From: an uncultured Lachnospiraceae bacterium
Lineage (GTDB): Bacteria; Bacillota; Clostridia; Lachnospirales; Lachnospiraceae
DNA: 64,000 nucleotides
Direction of reading: 5' to 3'
Assembly (NCBI GenBank): GCA_947164865.1
Contig: CAMUYA010000009.1
Coordinates: 38,014 to 102,013 of the forward strand
In this document: positions 47,200 to 56,962 of the stretch, one piece after another
How the letters are laid out: each line of letters opens with the position of its first letter
How positions within the stretch are numbered: position 1 is the stretch's first letter
Translations under genes and position numbers: made by a program
Notes under the pieces: model-generated
Told to the model about the DNA's origin: nothing
What the model saw: only the letters and a program-made list of their open reading frames with translations
The model's database searches: none

Positions 47200-48999
47200 T
47201 TACCAATTGCCCCAGAACCACTCATATTCGGAGTCGTCATAGCTGTAGTAATCGTCCCCGTAGTAGTATCCGTCATCCTCATAGTAATAATCATCATAAC
47301 AGCCGTAATAATCGTCGTCATCGTAATAACCGTAATCATAGCAGCCGTCATCATCGGCGAAATCGCCCCAGAAATCCCAGTCGAACCAATAGTCGTAATC
47401 GTCTCCTCCGCCGTAATCCCACTCGTTCCAGTCGTAGTCGTCGTTATAATCGTCCCAGCCGTCCCAGTCGTCATCCCAGTCGCTGTAATCGTAAAAGCTT
47501 CCTGTTCCGCTGGCGCTTGTAAACTTGCTGAGCCATGATACATAATCGGTATCAAAGCCCGCATTGGTGAAGATCCTGTTGAGATCGGCATAAAAGGCTT
47601 CATCTCCGTAAGGAAGTGTGACCGATATTCCGGTAAGGTCGCGGTCTCCCTCCGTTGCCTTCATGTACACGATAGTGCTGTCGAGTGCCGATCTTAATGC
47701 ATTTGACTCCACCGTATCCATGGTCGATGCCACGGCCATGATATCGGTAATGTAATACTCCGAAAGATCGGGCACATCATCGGAATAATAATCCGAATAG
47801 CTGAAATCATCCCAGCTGTCGTATCCTCCGTATCTCAGAGTGCGTCCCTGCCTTCTCAGAATGGGATGTACTCTTCCGTTATCGCTTCTCTTAACCTCGC
47901 GGCTGTAGTTGCTGTTAAGGAGTGCACTTTCGTTGGCATATGCAAAATCGGTCCATGTCTGCCAGAGCACCTTCAGCATAGCCTGGTCTATCACCGCCAG
48001 TATCGAGTTATCACCATTGTAGCTGTCCTGCGCATTGGCATCAACCATCGAGTCGACGATCCTTCTTCCAAGATCGGTGGATCTGATGGATGTGTTTGAA
48101 TAAAGGGACGACAGCCAGGGTGTATAATTCCATCCGAGGCCCGATTCAAAATCCTCCGAGAGCACCATGTAATCGCAATACTCATACAATGCGGCGCACA
48201 CTTCGATACAGGACATTATGCAGCAGTCCATTCCGATGATATCAAAATAGATACCGCCTCTTGAAAGCGCTGTCTGCATCTCATCAATAGTGAGTGACGC
48301 ATACTGGTCGGAATTCCATTCATCCGAGCCAAAGCCGTATACAGGCCCTCCTCCGTGATTCCAGAAAAGGAGGATATATCTGTCTGCGGGATAGTTGGCA
48401 GCGCCCCATGCTATAAAGCTTGAAAGGGCATCGGGGCCGGTGCAGTCAAGCTGCCCCAGATCATCCTTTACAAGAGTAAGTCCGTTGCCGTTAACGGAAT
48501 ATATCTGGCTTCTGTTGGATGCTATCCCATAGTTGTACCACTTCTTGGTACCCATTGTCTGAACAAGGATGTTGACATTGCTTGAGCTTCCGGCATGCAC
48601 CATCTCGGCAAGATCGCCGGTCGCCTCCTGCGAATCACTCTCAAGATCCGATCCGTTCATGTATATGAGGATCGTTACTTTATCCTGGCCGTTACCCTTC
48701 AGCTTGACCTTTGGTTCGCGCACTGCTCCGTTTTCATAGAGCGAAGATATGGCCTCGGTACGTCGCTCTTCCGATTCGGCAAAAGCGGCATCATCTGACC
48801 CTGCTGTCCAGTTTCCGGAACCCGTGCTTTCCGCCTCGAGTTCCTTACCTTCACCGGGCTGTTCGGGCAGCTGGGCAGTCTCCTCTTCATCCTCAAGCAT
48901 ATAGTCGACCATATCAAGCATGGTGCAGCCTGAGTATGTCAGCATCGAGAATACAAGCAATCCCGGTATTATTATTCTTTGTAATAATCTTTTTTTCAT
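47200..48999 (-). CDS. Clostripain-family (C11) lipoprotein with Asp/Tyr/Trp-rich tail
   Basis: 599 residues from ATG 48999 (GAGGT 5 bases before); longer in-frame starts run into queA. A lipobox TYSGC (about 22-26) marks a lipoprotein. The C11 core has the catalytic His in LLFWNHGGGP and Cys in IIGMDCCIMSC. The family cleaves after basic residues and usually self-activates. The last 100 or so residues are almost entirely D, Y, W, G and F (47203-47500), with repeated DD/YY runs and no known domain. The tail's acidic-aromatic make-up may bind Ca2+ or wall polymer. It lies 16 bases after queA. Confidence 0.92.
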   Translation of the reverse strand: MKKRLLQRIIIPGLLVFSMLTYSGCTMLDMVDYMLEDEEETAQLPEQPGEGKELEAESTGSGNWTAGSDDAAFAESEERRTEAISSLYENGAVREPKVKLKGNGQDKVTILIYMNGSDLESDSQEATGDLAEMVHAGSSSNVNILVQTMGTKKWYNYGIASNRSQIYSVNGNGLTLVKDDLGQLDCTGPDALSSFIAWGAANYPADRYILLFWNHGGGPVYGFGSDEWNSDQYASLTIDEMQTALSRGGIYFDIIGMDCCIMSCIEVCAALYEYCDYMVLSEDFESGLGWNYTPWLSSLYSNTSIRSTDLGRRIVDSMVDANAQDSYNGDNSILAVIDQAMLKVLWQTWTDFAYANESALLNSNYSREVKRSDNGRVHPILRRQGRTLRYGGYDSWDDFSYSDYYSDDVPDLSEYYITDIMAVASTMDTVESNALRSALDSTIVYMKATEGDRDLTGISVTLPYGDEAFYADLNRIFTNAGFDTDYVSWLSKFTSASGTGSFYDYSDWDDDWDGWDDYNDDYDWNEWDYGGGDDYDYWFDWDFWGDFADDDGCYDYGYYDDDDYYGCYDDYYYEDDGYYYGDDYYSYDDSEYEWFWGNW

Positions 49000-49015
49000 G
49001 GATACCTCAAAAATC

Positions 49016-50056
49016 TTAAATTGAATCCGTAAAGAAGCAGGCATCTCCGAAAGAGAAGAACCTGTATCTTTCCCTGATGGCTTCTTCATATGCCGCAAGC
49101 ACATTCTCCCTGCCCGCAAGAGCGGAAACAAGCATAAGCAGCGTGCTCTCGGGGAGGTGGAAATTGGTGATAAGGCAGTCGAGAGCTTTGAAGCGGTAAC
49201 CGGGATAGATGAAAATATCTGTATCTCCGCTTCCGGGCTTTACGCACCCGTTTTCATCCGCCGCGCTCTCTATGGTACGGCAGCTTGTGGTCCCGACACA
49301 GATCACTCTGCCGCCGCTCTTTTTTGTATCATTTATGATATCCGCAGCTTCCTTTGTGACCTGATACATCTCGGTATGCATATGGTGGTCCAGAATGTTT
49401 TCTTCCTTTACGGGACGGAAGGTTCCGAGCCCCACATGAAGTGTCACATAGGCGAGCTTTATTCCTTTTTCATCTATTTGCTTAAGCAGCTCGGGGGTAA
49501 AATGAAGTCCCGCCGTGGGCGCTGCCGCAGAGCCGTCATATTTTGCATATACGGTCTGGTAGCGGTTTTTGTCCTTAAGCTTGTGGGTTATATAAGGCGG
49601 AAGCGGCATCTCTCCGAGAGAATCAAGCACTTCCTCCCATATCCCGTCATAGAAGAATTTAATAAGCCTGTTTCCGTCATCCACAGTTTCAAGCACTTCG
49701 GCATGAAGTTTACCGCCGCCGAAAACGAGCTTCTGACCGGGCTTACATTTCTTTCCGGGCCTTACAAGGGTTTCCCACACATCGCCCTCGCCTCTCTTAA
49801 GGAGAAGCACCTCCACCTGTCCGCCGGTGCCTTCCCTCTCGCCGTAGAGCCTTGCGGGAATGACCTTGGTATTATTGAGCACTAGGCAGTCACCCGGATT
49901 TAAATATTCGATTATATCTTTGAAGATCCTGTGCTGCGTCTTTCCCGTATTCTTATCGATAACGAGAAGTCTGCTGGAGGAGCGATCCTCAAGGGGATCC
50001 TGAGCGATGAGCTCCTCCGGAAGGTCAAAGTAAAAATCCGACTTTTTTAATTCCAT
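49016..50056 (-). CDS. queA: tRNA preQ1(34) S-adenosylmethionine ribosyltransferase-isomerase
   Basis: 346 residues, full length. [56 protein letters not shown] and [17 protein letters not shown] are the QueA signatures. It adds the ribose of S-adenosylmethionine to preQ1 in tRNA, making epoxyqueuosine. It starts 5 bases after the M18 aminopeptidase stop, so the two are co-transcribed. Confidence 0.98.
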   Translation of the reverse strand: MELKKSDFYFDLPEELIAQDPLEDRSSSRLLVIDKNTGKTQHRIFKDIIEYLNPGDCLVLNNTKVIPARLYGEREGTGGQVEVLLLKRGEGDVWETLVRPGKKCKPGQKLVFGGGKLHAEVLETVDDGNRLIKFFYDGIWEEVLDSLGEMPLPPYITHKLKDKNRYQTVYAKYDGSAAAPTAGLHFTPELLKQIDEKGIKLAYVTLHVGLGTFRPVKEENILDHHMHTEMYQVTKEAADIINDTKKSGGRVICVGTTSCRTIESAADENGCVKPGSGDTDIFIYPGYRFKALDCLITNFHLPESTLLMLVSALAGRENVLAAYEEAIRERYRFFSFGDACFFTDSI

Positions 50057-50061
50057 GTCAA

Positions 50062-51534
50062 TTACATTGAAACGCCTTTAACAAAGGCCTTATAACCCTT
50101 AAATGTCTCGTAGATGTCAGCTTTGTTCGTTGCTTCCCAGGGTGCATGCATATTGAGAACGGCCACGCCGCTGTCAATAACGTTCATTCCGTAGAGAGCA
50201 AGGATGTATGCGATGGTTCCGCCTCCGCCTATATCAACTTTGCCGAGCTCTGCAGTCTGGTATGAAACGCCGTCCTTATCCATAACTTCCCTGATCTTGG
50301 CCATGTACTCGGCATTGGCGTCATTGGATCCGCTCTTTCCGCGGGCTCCGGTAAACTTGTTAAATACCATTCCCTTTCCGAGGAAGGATGCGTTCTTTCT
50401 CTCGAAGCAGCTCTCGTATGAAGGATCAAAGCCGGCTGAAACGTCGGATGAGAGCATGCAGCTTCTTGAAAGGCATCTTCTTAAATTAAGCTCGGAATAA
50501 TCTCCGCAGAGGTTCATAAGCTCTGCAACAGCGTTCTCAAAGAAGTGTGACTGCATTCCGGTAGCACCTACGGAGCCGATCTCCTCCTTGTCAACCAGTA
50601 TGCAGACCGTGGTCCTGTCACAGACGGGGGATTCCAGCATAGCCTTATATGATGTGAATGCACACACTCTGTCATCCTGTCCGTAGCCGAGGATCATACT
50701 TCTGTCAAAGCCTGCATCTCTTGCTTTTCCTGCAGGTACCACTTCAATCTCGGCTGAAAGAAAATCCTCTTCCTCCACGCCGTAGCTCTGCTTTAATATA
50801 TCAAGGATACCGGCTTTTACCTTCTCCTTGGTCTCTTCTTTTTTGTCTGCTTTTGCCTTTGAAGAAGTCTTTGCGGTTGACGCAGTCTTTGCCTTTGCAG
50901 AAGCCTTTGCGGGTCCGCCCACTATGGTAAGAGGCTTGTTTCCGATGATGATATCAAGCGCTTCGCCTTCGATAACTTTGGCAGCCTTTTTGTCGAGCTG
51001 TTCCTGTGCAAGGTGAATGAGCAGATCGGAAACGAAGAATACGGGATCGTTCTCATCCTCGCCCACATTAACTTCAACGGTGGTTCCTTCCTTTTTGACT
51101 ATCACGCCGTGAAGTGCAAGAGGAAGGGTAACCCACTGGTATTTCTTGACACCGCCGTAGTAGTGGGTATCAAGGTAAGCGAAGTCGTCTTTTTCGTAGA
51201 GGGGATTCTGCTTAACATCCATTCTGGGGCTGTCGATATGAGCTCCAAGGATGTTGAGTCCCTCTGAGAGGGGTTTCTTGCCGATCCTGAACATGCAGAT
51301 GGATTTGTTCATCCATACGCTGTACACTTTGTCTCCGGCCTTAAGCTTTGTCTTTCCGTTTATGAGGGTCTCCAGCTCTTTATAGCCGTCTTTTTCGATC
51401 TCGTTAACTATCCTGTCTATGCATTCACGCTCTGTCTTTGCCTCGCTGATAAACTCGCGATACTCGTCGCAGAGCGCATTGAGCTTCTTCAGCTCCTTCT
51501 CGTCATACTTTTCCCAAGCATTCTTTCTTTCCAT
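50062..51534 (-). CDS. M18-family aspartyl aminopeptidase
   Basis: 490 residues from ATG 51534 (GAGGTAGGAAC before it). The in-frame extension to 51768 runs through a repeat and is not coding. Metal and catalytic residues are seen in [26 protein letters not shown] and the C-terminal [16 protein letters not shown]. These proteins form large dodecamers that trim acidic N-terminal residues from peptides. An Ala/Lys-rich insert (about 215-245, with repeated KA/SK) is unusual and probably a flexible loop. Confidence 0.94.
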   Translation of the reverse strand: MERKNAWEKYDEKELKKLNALCDEYREFISEAKTERECIDRIVNEIEKDGYKELETLINGKTKLKAGDKVYSVWMNKSICMFRIGKKPLSEGLNILGAHIDSPRMDVKQNPLYEKDDFAYLDTHYYGGVKKYQWVTLPLALHGVIVKKEGTTVEVNVGEDENDPVFFVSDLLIHLAQEQLDKKAAKVIEGEALDIIIGNKPLTIVGGPAKASAKAKTASTAKTSSKAKADKKEETKEKVKAGILDILKQSYGVEEEDFLSAEIEVVPAGKARDAGFDRSMILGYGQDDRVCAFTSYKAMLESPVCDRTTVCILVDKEEIGSVGATGMQSHFFENAVAELMNLCGDYSELNLRRCLSRSCMLSSDVSAGFDPSYESCFERKNASFLGKGMVFNKFTGARGKSGSNDANAEYMAKIREVMDKDGVSYQTAELGKVDIGGGGTIAYILALYGMNVIDSGVAVLNMHAPWEATNKADIYETFKGYKAFVKGVSM

Positions 51535-51562
51535 GTTCCTACCTCGATTTCTAATTCTTATT

Positions 51563-51593
51563 ATTCTACTTAGTAACGGCTTTCGCGTTTCAA
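51563..51593 (-). promoter_or_regulatory. Weak candidate promoter of the M18-queA operon
   Basis: Minus strand: -35 TTGAAA (51588-51593), 19-base spacer (longer than ideal), -10 TAGAAT (51563-51568). The leader to the ATG at 51534 would be about 20 bases. Confidence 0.35.
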
Positions 51594-51693
51594 GTATGGA
51601 TTCGCTACGTCTCCGCGCTGACGCAAAATTTGTCTCCGCAAAGGGATAGTGACGGCCCAGCCAATGATAGTTCCGTCGCGCACACGCCTCGCG

Positions 51694-51777
51694 GCTCATA
51701 CCGCTGCTTCGAGGACCCATAGCTGCGAAGCGGTGCTCGAAGCATACATTTGTGCGAGCTCGCGTCACTTAGTTAAT
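51694..51777 (-). repeat. Dispersed repeat, copy A
   Basis: 84 bases that align without gaps to copy B (63722-63805) in opposite orientation with about 11 differences (about 87% identity). It fills most of the gap between pheT and the M18 gene and accounts for a spurious coding extension there. The left end on the minus strand is GACGCGAGCTCGCACAAATG. Confidence 0.85.
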
Positions 51778-51791
51778 AACATAACACGTTG

Positions 51792-54212
51792 TCAAGCTCG
51801 CAACTCAATCTCAAGTTCCTTCTTAAGGTTCTTGAGGATCTTGTGCACATATCCGTCCACAGCCTCAGCGGTGAACTCCTCATCCTTAGGCGTAAACGTC
51901 ACTGTAAACGCCATACTCTTCTTTCCGTCTGCGACCTGCTCGCCCTCATATACATCAAAGAGCTCGATATTGCTCACATAATTGCAGCTTCCGGAGATGA
52001 TATTCTCGACCTGTCCGCAGGTGATATCCTTGTCCATGATAAGTGCCAGATCCCTGCTCTCGGTAGCATACTTCGGAAGGGGTACAAATGTAGGAGTCTT
52101 GCCGTAATACTTAACAAGCTTTTCGAGATCTATCTCTGCTACATAAGCAGGATACCTCATAGCCTCCTCGTTCATGATCTCGTAGGTAATACGTCCGAGA
52201 TAACCGATCTCTTCACCGTCGCAGATAACCTTGGCTGCCTGATAAGGATGAAGGAAAGGCTTCTGAGTCCTTTCATAATCAAAGCTTACATTCAGTGCAT
52301 TTGCAAGCACCTCAACAAGCCCCTTGAGTGTGAAAAAGCTTTCTGTCTTTCCGAATACGCCTATGCACAGAGTCTCTCTCTCGTCCGGATAATCCTTAAG
52401 AGGAAGTTCCTTGGGGATGAATCTGTTTCCGATCTCGTAGATCTTTCCTTCAAGATTTCCCCTCTTCTGGTTTCTTCCCATCGCATGGATCATCTGAGCC
52501 GCAAGAGTCGTCCTCATAAGTGAGAGCTCCTCGTTGATGGGATTGAGTATCCTTATGGCCTTACGCTCGGGAGCATCCTCGGGAAGGCCAAGGAAGTCAA
52601 GATCGGAAGGCGAGAAGAATGAATAATGAATTCCTTCGTAAGCACCTGCCGCGCAAAGCGCATTCTTGATCCTGAGAGTCGTCTTCTGACGCAGATTCTC
52701 TCCTCCGACGGTAACCTTGGCTGTAGGCATGAATGTAGGATTGATATGATCATATCCGTACATTCTGATCAGCTCCTCGGAAATATCGGGGTAATCTTCC
52801 ATGTCATCGCGATATGCGGGAATGTGGATGGTGAGCTCGTCTCCGTTTATCTCTGGTGCAAAATAAAGTCTTGAAAGAATGTCCCTGATATTCTCCGTGG
52901 GTATATCTATTCCGAGCACGCCGTTAACCTTGGCGATGCTTGCTTTCATAGGTCTGGGCTCTAATGATCTTCCCGTGTTTATGTCCTCGTGAGTGGATGA
53001 GATCTTTCCGCATCCCAGCTCTTCCACAAGGTGAAGCACTCTCTTCATAGCCATCACGGTAGCGTACTCATCCACACCCTTTGAGAACCTCTGGCTGGAA
53101 TCCGAAGACTGTCCGAGAGCTCGGGAGCTCTTGCGGATGTTGTCTCTTGCGAACTTGGCAGCCTCGAACATTACCTCGGTGGTATCCTCTCTTATCTCGG
53201 AATTGAGACCGCCCATGATCCCGGCAAGAGCAACGGGCTTAACTCCGTCACAGATAACAAGATTGTCGGTGGTGAGCTCAAATTCCTTCTCATCCAGGGT
53301 GACGATCTTCTCCTTATCCTTAGCACGCCTTACATTGATGGCATTTCCCTCAAGGAAACGGCAGTCAAAAGCGTGAAGAGGCTGGCCCAGCTCACGCATA
53401 ATGTAATTGGTTATATCAACGATGTTTGAAATCGAATTGTTTCCGACAAGTGCAAGCCTTCTTCTCATCCATGCGGGTGACTCGCCGATCTTGACATCAT
53501 ACACATAATGTGCGGAATATCTGGGGCAGATATCCGGAGCTTCTACGCTCACCTTAAAGCCCTCTTTTTTTACATCTGTCATGTGGTAATCAAGAGCAGG
53601 CTCGTGAAGCTCTGTCTTAAGCACTGCAGCCACCTCTCTTGCAAGGCCGTAGATGCTCTGACAATCCGGTCTGTTGGCGGTGATGGAAACATCAAAGATC
53701 CAGTCATCAAGGCCGGTGAGCTCTTTGATATCCGTTCCGGGCTCAGTATCCTGCGGAAGAACCAGCAGTCCGTTATAACCTGCACCGGGATAGAGATTCT
53801 CGTTAAGCCCGAGCTCCGTTCCCGAGCAGAGCATTCCGTTTGAATCGTATCCGCGAAGCTTTCCCTTCTTGATAGTCATCACGCCCTCTATGGTAACGTG
53901 ATCCTTGGCGGTGGCATAAACCTGGGCGCCCGGAAGCGCTACGGGGAAAACTCCTCCCGCACATACATTGTCGGCGCCGCAGCAGATCTGAAGTTCCTCT
54001 CCTGTTCCCGCATCTACGGTGCACACATGAAGATGTGTCTCGGGGATGGGCTCGCAGGTAAGGACCTTACCTGCAACTACTCCGCTTATATCCTTGCCGA
54101 CCTGATATTTTTCCTCAACCTCGAAACCGCAGGAAAAAAGCTTTTCCTCGAGGACATCGGGTGAAACGTTTATATCTACATAATCCTTTAACCAGCTAAG
54201 TGGAACTAACAT
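51792..54212 (-). CDS. pheT: Phenylalanyl-tRNA synthetase beta subunit
   Basis: 806 residues, full length: an N-terminal tRNA-binding (EMAP-like) domain (about 40-150), B1/B3-4 domains with editing activity, B5, a pseudo-catalytic core (about 480-690) and the C-terminal ferredoxin-fold anticodon-binding domain (FVPLPKYATESRDLALIMDK). It pairs with PheS as an alpha2-beta2 enzyme that charges tRNA-Phe. It follows pheS by 73 bases. Confidence 0.98.
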   Translation of the reverse strand: MLVPLSWLKDYVDINVSPDVLEEKLFSCGFEVEEKYQVGKDISGVVAGKVLTCEPIPETHLHVCTVDAGTGEELQICCGADNVCAGGVFPVALPGAQVYATAKDHVTIEGVMTIKKGKLRGYDSNGMLCSGTELGLNENLYPGAGYNGLLVLPQDTEPGTDIKELTGLDDWIFDVSITANRPDCQSIYGLAREVAAVLKTELHEPALDYHMTDVKKEGFKVSVEAPDICPRYSAHYVYDVKIGESPAWMRRRLALVGNNSISNIVDITNYIMRELGQPLHAFDCRFLEGNAINVRRAKDKEKIVTLDEKEFELTTDNLVICDGVKPVALAGIMGGLNSEIREDTTEVMFEAAKFARDNIRKSSRALGQSSDSSQRFSKGVDEYATVMAMKRVLHLVEELGCGKISSTHEDINTGRSLEPRPMKASIAKVNGVLGIDIPTENIRDILSRLYFAPEINGDELTIHIPAYRDDMEDYPDISEELIRMYGYDHINPTFMPTAKVTVGGENLRQKTTLRIKNALCAAGAYEGIHYSFFSPSDLDFLGLPEDAPERKAIRILNPINEELSLMRTTLAAQMIHAMGRNQKRGNLEGKIYEIGNRFIPKELPLKDYPDERETLCIGVFGKTESFFTLKGLVEVLANALNVSFDYERTQKPFLHPYQAAKVICDGEEIGYLGRITYEIMNEEAMRYPAYVAEIDLEKLVKYYGKTPTFVPLPKYATESRDLALIMDKDITCGQVENIISGSCNYVSNIELFDVYEGEQVADGKKSMAFTVTFTPKDEEFTAEAVDGYVHKILKNLKKELEIELRA

Positions 54213-54285
54213 CCTATCATTACCTCCAAAACTTTATATTGGGCTTTATAAAACCAATATATCCAATGACATATTGATTTTGTGC

Positions 54286-55329
54286 TTAGTCATCGATCTG
54301 ATCAAGAACGCGCAGATCCGATTCAAAAAGCATCTTGATATTGTTGATCCCGTACTTGAGCATTGCGATTCTTTCGATGCCCAGACCGAATGCAAATCCC
54401 GAATACTTCGATGAATCGATGCCACAGTTTTCCAGCACCTTTTTATTTACAACGCCGGCACCAAGGATCTCGATCCAGCCTGTTCCCTTGCAGAGCCTGC
54501 AGCCTTTTCCGCCGCATTCGAAGCAGCTCACATCAACCTCTACGGAAGGCTCGGTGAATGGGAAATATGAAGGGCGAAGACGTGTTGTTGTCTCATCACC
54601 GAATACTTTTTTAACAAATGTATCAAGGCTTCCCTTGAGATCGCTCAAGGTGATACCCTCGTCAACCACAAGCCCTTCCATCTGAGTGAACATGGGTGAG
54701 TGTGTGGCGTCATCATCCGAGCGGAACACCTTTCCGGGGCTCAGGATCTTGATGGGAGGCTTGGTGTTCTCCATTACGTGGATCTGTCCGGAAGATGTCT
54801 GAGTGCGGAGCAAGAACTCGGGAGAGAGATAAAATGTATCCTGCATATCTCTTGCGGGATGATCCTGAGGAGTGTTAAGAGCGGTGAAATTGTAATAATC
54901 GTTCTCTATCTCGGAACCCTCATAAACGGAAAAGCCCATTCCGGCAAAGATATCTATAAGCTGATTTCTTACCGTTGTGATAGGATGAAGATTACCCTTT
55001 TTCTGCATCTTGGCAGGCATGGATATATCGATCTTCTCGCTCTCATAGCGGAGCTTCATTTCTTTTTCCTTCAGCTTGGAATCGATATCCTCAAAAAAGC
55101 CGAGAGCCCACTGTTTTGCCTCATTGACTGCTTTTCCGAAGTTGGCCTTCTGCTCTGCGGGAACCTGCGCCATCTCTTTCATAAGAGCGGAAAGTTTTCC
55201 CTGCTTGGAGTCAAGAAAGCTTTTCTTAAGCTCATAGAGTCCTTTTGAATTGGCAGCTTTTTCCGCATGCTCACGGATCTCTGCTTTTAAGCTTTCGATC
55301 TGACTTTGAAGCTCTGATAAATCCTTCAT
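54286..55329 (-). CDS. pheS: Phenylalanyl-tRNA synthetase alpha subunit
   Basis: 347 residues: an N-terminal coiled coil (1-90) followed by the class II catalytic core with motif 2 and [10 protein letters not shown] and a C-terminal [14 protein letters not shown] motif 3. A short Cys-rich insert ([17 protein letters not shown]) is usual for clostridial PheS. It overlaps the yihY gene by 4 bases. No T-box leader is present upstream. Confidence 0.98.
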   Translation of the reverse strand: MKDLSELQSQIESLKAEIREHAEKAANSKGLYELKKSFLDSKQGKLSALMKEMAQVPAEQKANFGKAVNEAKQWALGFFEDIDSKLKEKEMKLRYESEKIDISMPAKMQKKGNLHPITTVRNQLIDIFAGMGFSVYEGSEIENDYYNFTALNTPQDHPARDMQDTFYLSPEFLLRTQTSSGQIHVMENTKPPIKILSPGKVFRSDDDATHSPMFTQMEGLVVDEGITLSDLKGSLDTFVKKVFGDETTTRLRPSYFPFTEPSVEVDVSCFECGGKGCRLCKGTGWIEILGAGVVNKKVLENCGIDSSKYSGFAFGLGIERIAMLKYGINNIKMLFESDLRVLDQIDD

Positions 55330-56315
55330 TTTTTCATATCTCCTTTTTCATTGTCTTCGTTATCATCATTTTCATGCCCTATCGGCTTTCTGACCGATTC
55401 ACCGAAGGGAATGAGATCATCATCCGTATTCTCGGACTCAACCGATCCGTACATCTCGTTGTAGATCATATTCCGCCGCTTCTTGGGATACACAAGCACG
55501 ATATTTACCGGCTTGAAATATCTGTTAAGATAAGCACCGTACATAAAAAACAGGAGGCAGAAATATATCCACACCATGGCAACCACAACTATCGCGAGAT
55601 TGCCGTACATGCTGTATGGGTTGTACTTATTTATAAAAAGCGAGAACACCCATGAGAATAGTATCCAGCATGCTGATGAAAATACCGCTCCGGGAAGCTG
55701 TTCCCTGAATTTCTGGCGCTTGTTCGGAAGAAACGAATACAACAGTGCAAAAAACAGCGTCAGAATCAGGAATATATATAGGTGCCTGGGCTTTACCAGC
55801 ACTCCCTGAAGCTCCGTAAATTTGGGCCAGACTTTCGTGATCTGGCGCGCTATGGTCTTTCCGAAAACCATCAGAAGCAGGCTGATATATAAAGCTGCAA
55901 GCAGGATAAGCGTATAAAGACAGCACACAGCCCGCCTTAAAAAGAAGTTTCGCTTCTCTTCCACTCCGTTTACCGCATTGAGACCCTGCACCATGGATGA
56001 AACGCCTCTTGCCGCAGTCCACAGCGTGATTATAGCCGATATGGTGAGCACTGCGTATCCGCCGGAGTATACACCGTCAATAAGCCTCTCTTCCAGCTGC
56101 CAGAACATTTCCGGCGAAAATCCCTGAAAGAAAAAAATAACATCCTGCTCCGTTATCCTTGTGAACGGAAGAATCGAGCAAAGCAGGATCAGAAGCGGCG
56201 TAAACGAAAGGAGCAGGAAAAAGGATGTGCATGCCGCATAAGCATCTATATTAAGCCTTTTTACACTCCTCACAAAGTGTTCATATATTTTATAAAGCTT
56301 TTTGAGAACTCTCAT
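55326..56315 (-). CDS. YihY/BrkB-family inner membrane protein
   Basis: 329 residues with about six membrane helices. [38 protein letters not shown] and the C-terminal [20 protein letters not shown] blocks fit the YihY/virulence-factor-BrkB family, whose transport role is unsettled. A 60-residue charged tail follows. Its stop overlaps the pheS start (ATGA), so it is co-translated with the synthetase genes. Confidence 0.92.
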   Translation of the reverse strand: MRVLKKLYKIYEHFVRSVKRLNIDAYAACTSFFLLLSFTPLLILLCSILPFTRITEQDVIFFFQGFSPEMFWQLEERLIDGVYSGGYAVLTISAIITLWTAARGVSSMVQGLNAVNGVEEKRNFFLRRAVCCLYTLILLAALYISLLLMVFGKTIARQITKVWPKFTELQGVLVKPRHLYIFLILTLFFALLYSFLPNKRQKFREQLPGAVFSSACWILFSWVFSLFINKYNPYSMYGNLAIVVVAMVWIYFCLLFFMYGAYLNRYFKPVNIVLVYPKKRRNMIYNEMYGSVESENTDDDLIPFGESVRKPIGHENDDNEDNEKGDMKK

Positions 56316-56339
56316 GCCTTACTATCATTCTTTTAAAGA

Positions 56340-56526
56340 CACAACAATAGCCCTTTGGAATGTCTTCGCCTTTTGACGCCTAGCTATAGCTAGGTGGGTG
56401 ACCGCAGCACTGACATCTGCCTTCCCCTGGCTCATAAGAGGGGGCCTGACATCCGACCAGGCAATGTAGGAATCCCGTTAAAGGTAAATGTAGGTTCAAA
56501 AATCCGAAGACTGACCTTAGGGCCAC
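56340..56526 (-). ncRNA. ssrS: 6S RNA (SsrS)-like
   Basis: About 185 bases behind a strong promoter. The ends pair: GGCCCU (56519-56524 region) with AGGGCU near 56349-56354, and GUCUUCG with CGAAGAC. A large internal bubble and a central arm holding GGUCACCCACCU and a TAGCTATAGCTAGG hairpin follow. The blocks TTTTGAACCTACATTT and GATGTCAGGC recall clostridial 6S RNA as I remember it. 6S RNA binds sigma-A polymerase and lowers transcription in stationary phase. The alternative, a T-box leader, is unlikely because no T-box sequence is present. Confidence 0.75.
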
Positions 56527-56530
56527 CTTT

Positions 56531-56559
56531 ATTATACTAAAAATGCATAAAAGTGGCAA
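56531..56559 (-). promoter_or_regulatory. Strong promoter of the 6S-like RNA
   Basis: Minus strand: -35 TTGCCA (56554-56559), 17-base spacer, consensus -10 TATAAT (56531-56536). Start site near 56524. The transcript may also read into yihY-pheS-pheT. Confidence 0.85.
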
Positions 56560-56590
56560 GTGTTTTTACTGTTTGCGGGCTTGTGCCAGT

Positions 56591-56926
56591 TTACTTTCCG
56601 CGTGCAATATCGCTCATGCTTTTTTTCTTTATCTCTTCCTGCGGTACAGGCTTTTGAACAAGGGTTACTATTATCGCAGGGATCAGGGCAAAATAGCCGA
56701 AAACATAATATCCCGCAAAGTTTCTTCCCTTCTTCTTTGCAATGTTTGCCGGAATCGCCGCCAGAAAGAGCGGCAGCACAAACATCGCTGTGAGGATAAG
56801 GAGCCCTCCGCCCGTCATTAGAAATTCCATCGGTCCGAAATTCGCAATGGCGGAATTCAGATCGGCAGGCGGCTCCGCTTCTGCCAACGCCATAAAACCA
56901 TACAGTAATTTACCTGTCATTATCAT
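56591..56926 (-). CDS. Small membrane protein of unknown function
   Basis: 111 residues with two clear helices (about 38-60 and 70-90) and a Lys-rich end (EEIKKKSMSDIARGK). An Ala/Glu/Pro N-terminal stretch precedes the first helix. No family recognised. It follows the kinase-DegV gene by 36 bases with AGAGGT upstream, so it is probably the last gene of that operon. Confidence 0.75.
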   Translation of the reverse strand: MIMTGKLLYGFMALAEAEPPADLNSAIANFGPMEFLMTGGGLLILTAMFVLPLFLAAIPANIAKKKGRNFAGYYVFGYFALIPAIIVTLVQKPVPQEEIKKKSMSDIARGK

Positions 56927-56962
56927 AACACCTCTTTATCAGGCATATATTTATCATCCGCA

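Noticed and set aside
49000..49131. N-terminal extension of the C11 lipoprotein by 44 codons
   Set aside because: It overlaps queA and would bury the lipoprotein signal; the ATG at 48999 has GAGGT at the right distance.
51535..51768. N-terminal extension of the M18 aminopeptidase (78 extra codons, Arg-rich)
   Set aside because: It is translated repeat copy A; the ATG at 51534 has a ribosome site and the family start.
56340..56526. T-box leader for pheS/pheT
   Set aside because: No T-box sequence (TGGNACCGCG) and no anti-terminator; yihY, not pheS, is next; structure fits 6S RNA better.
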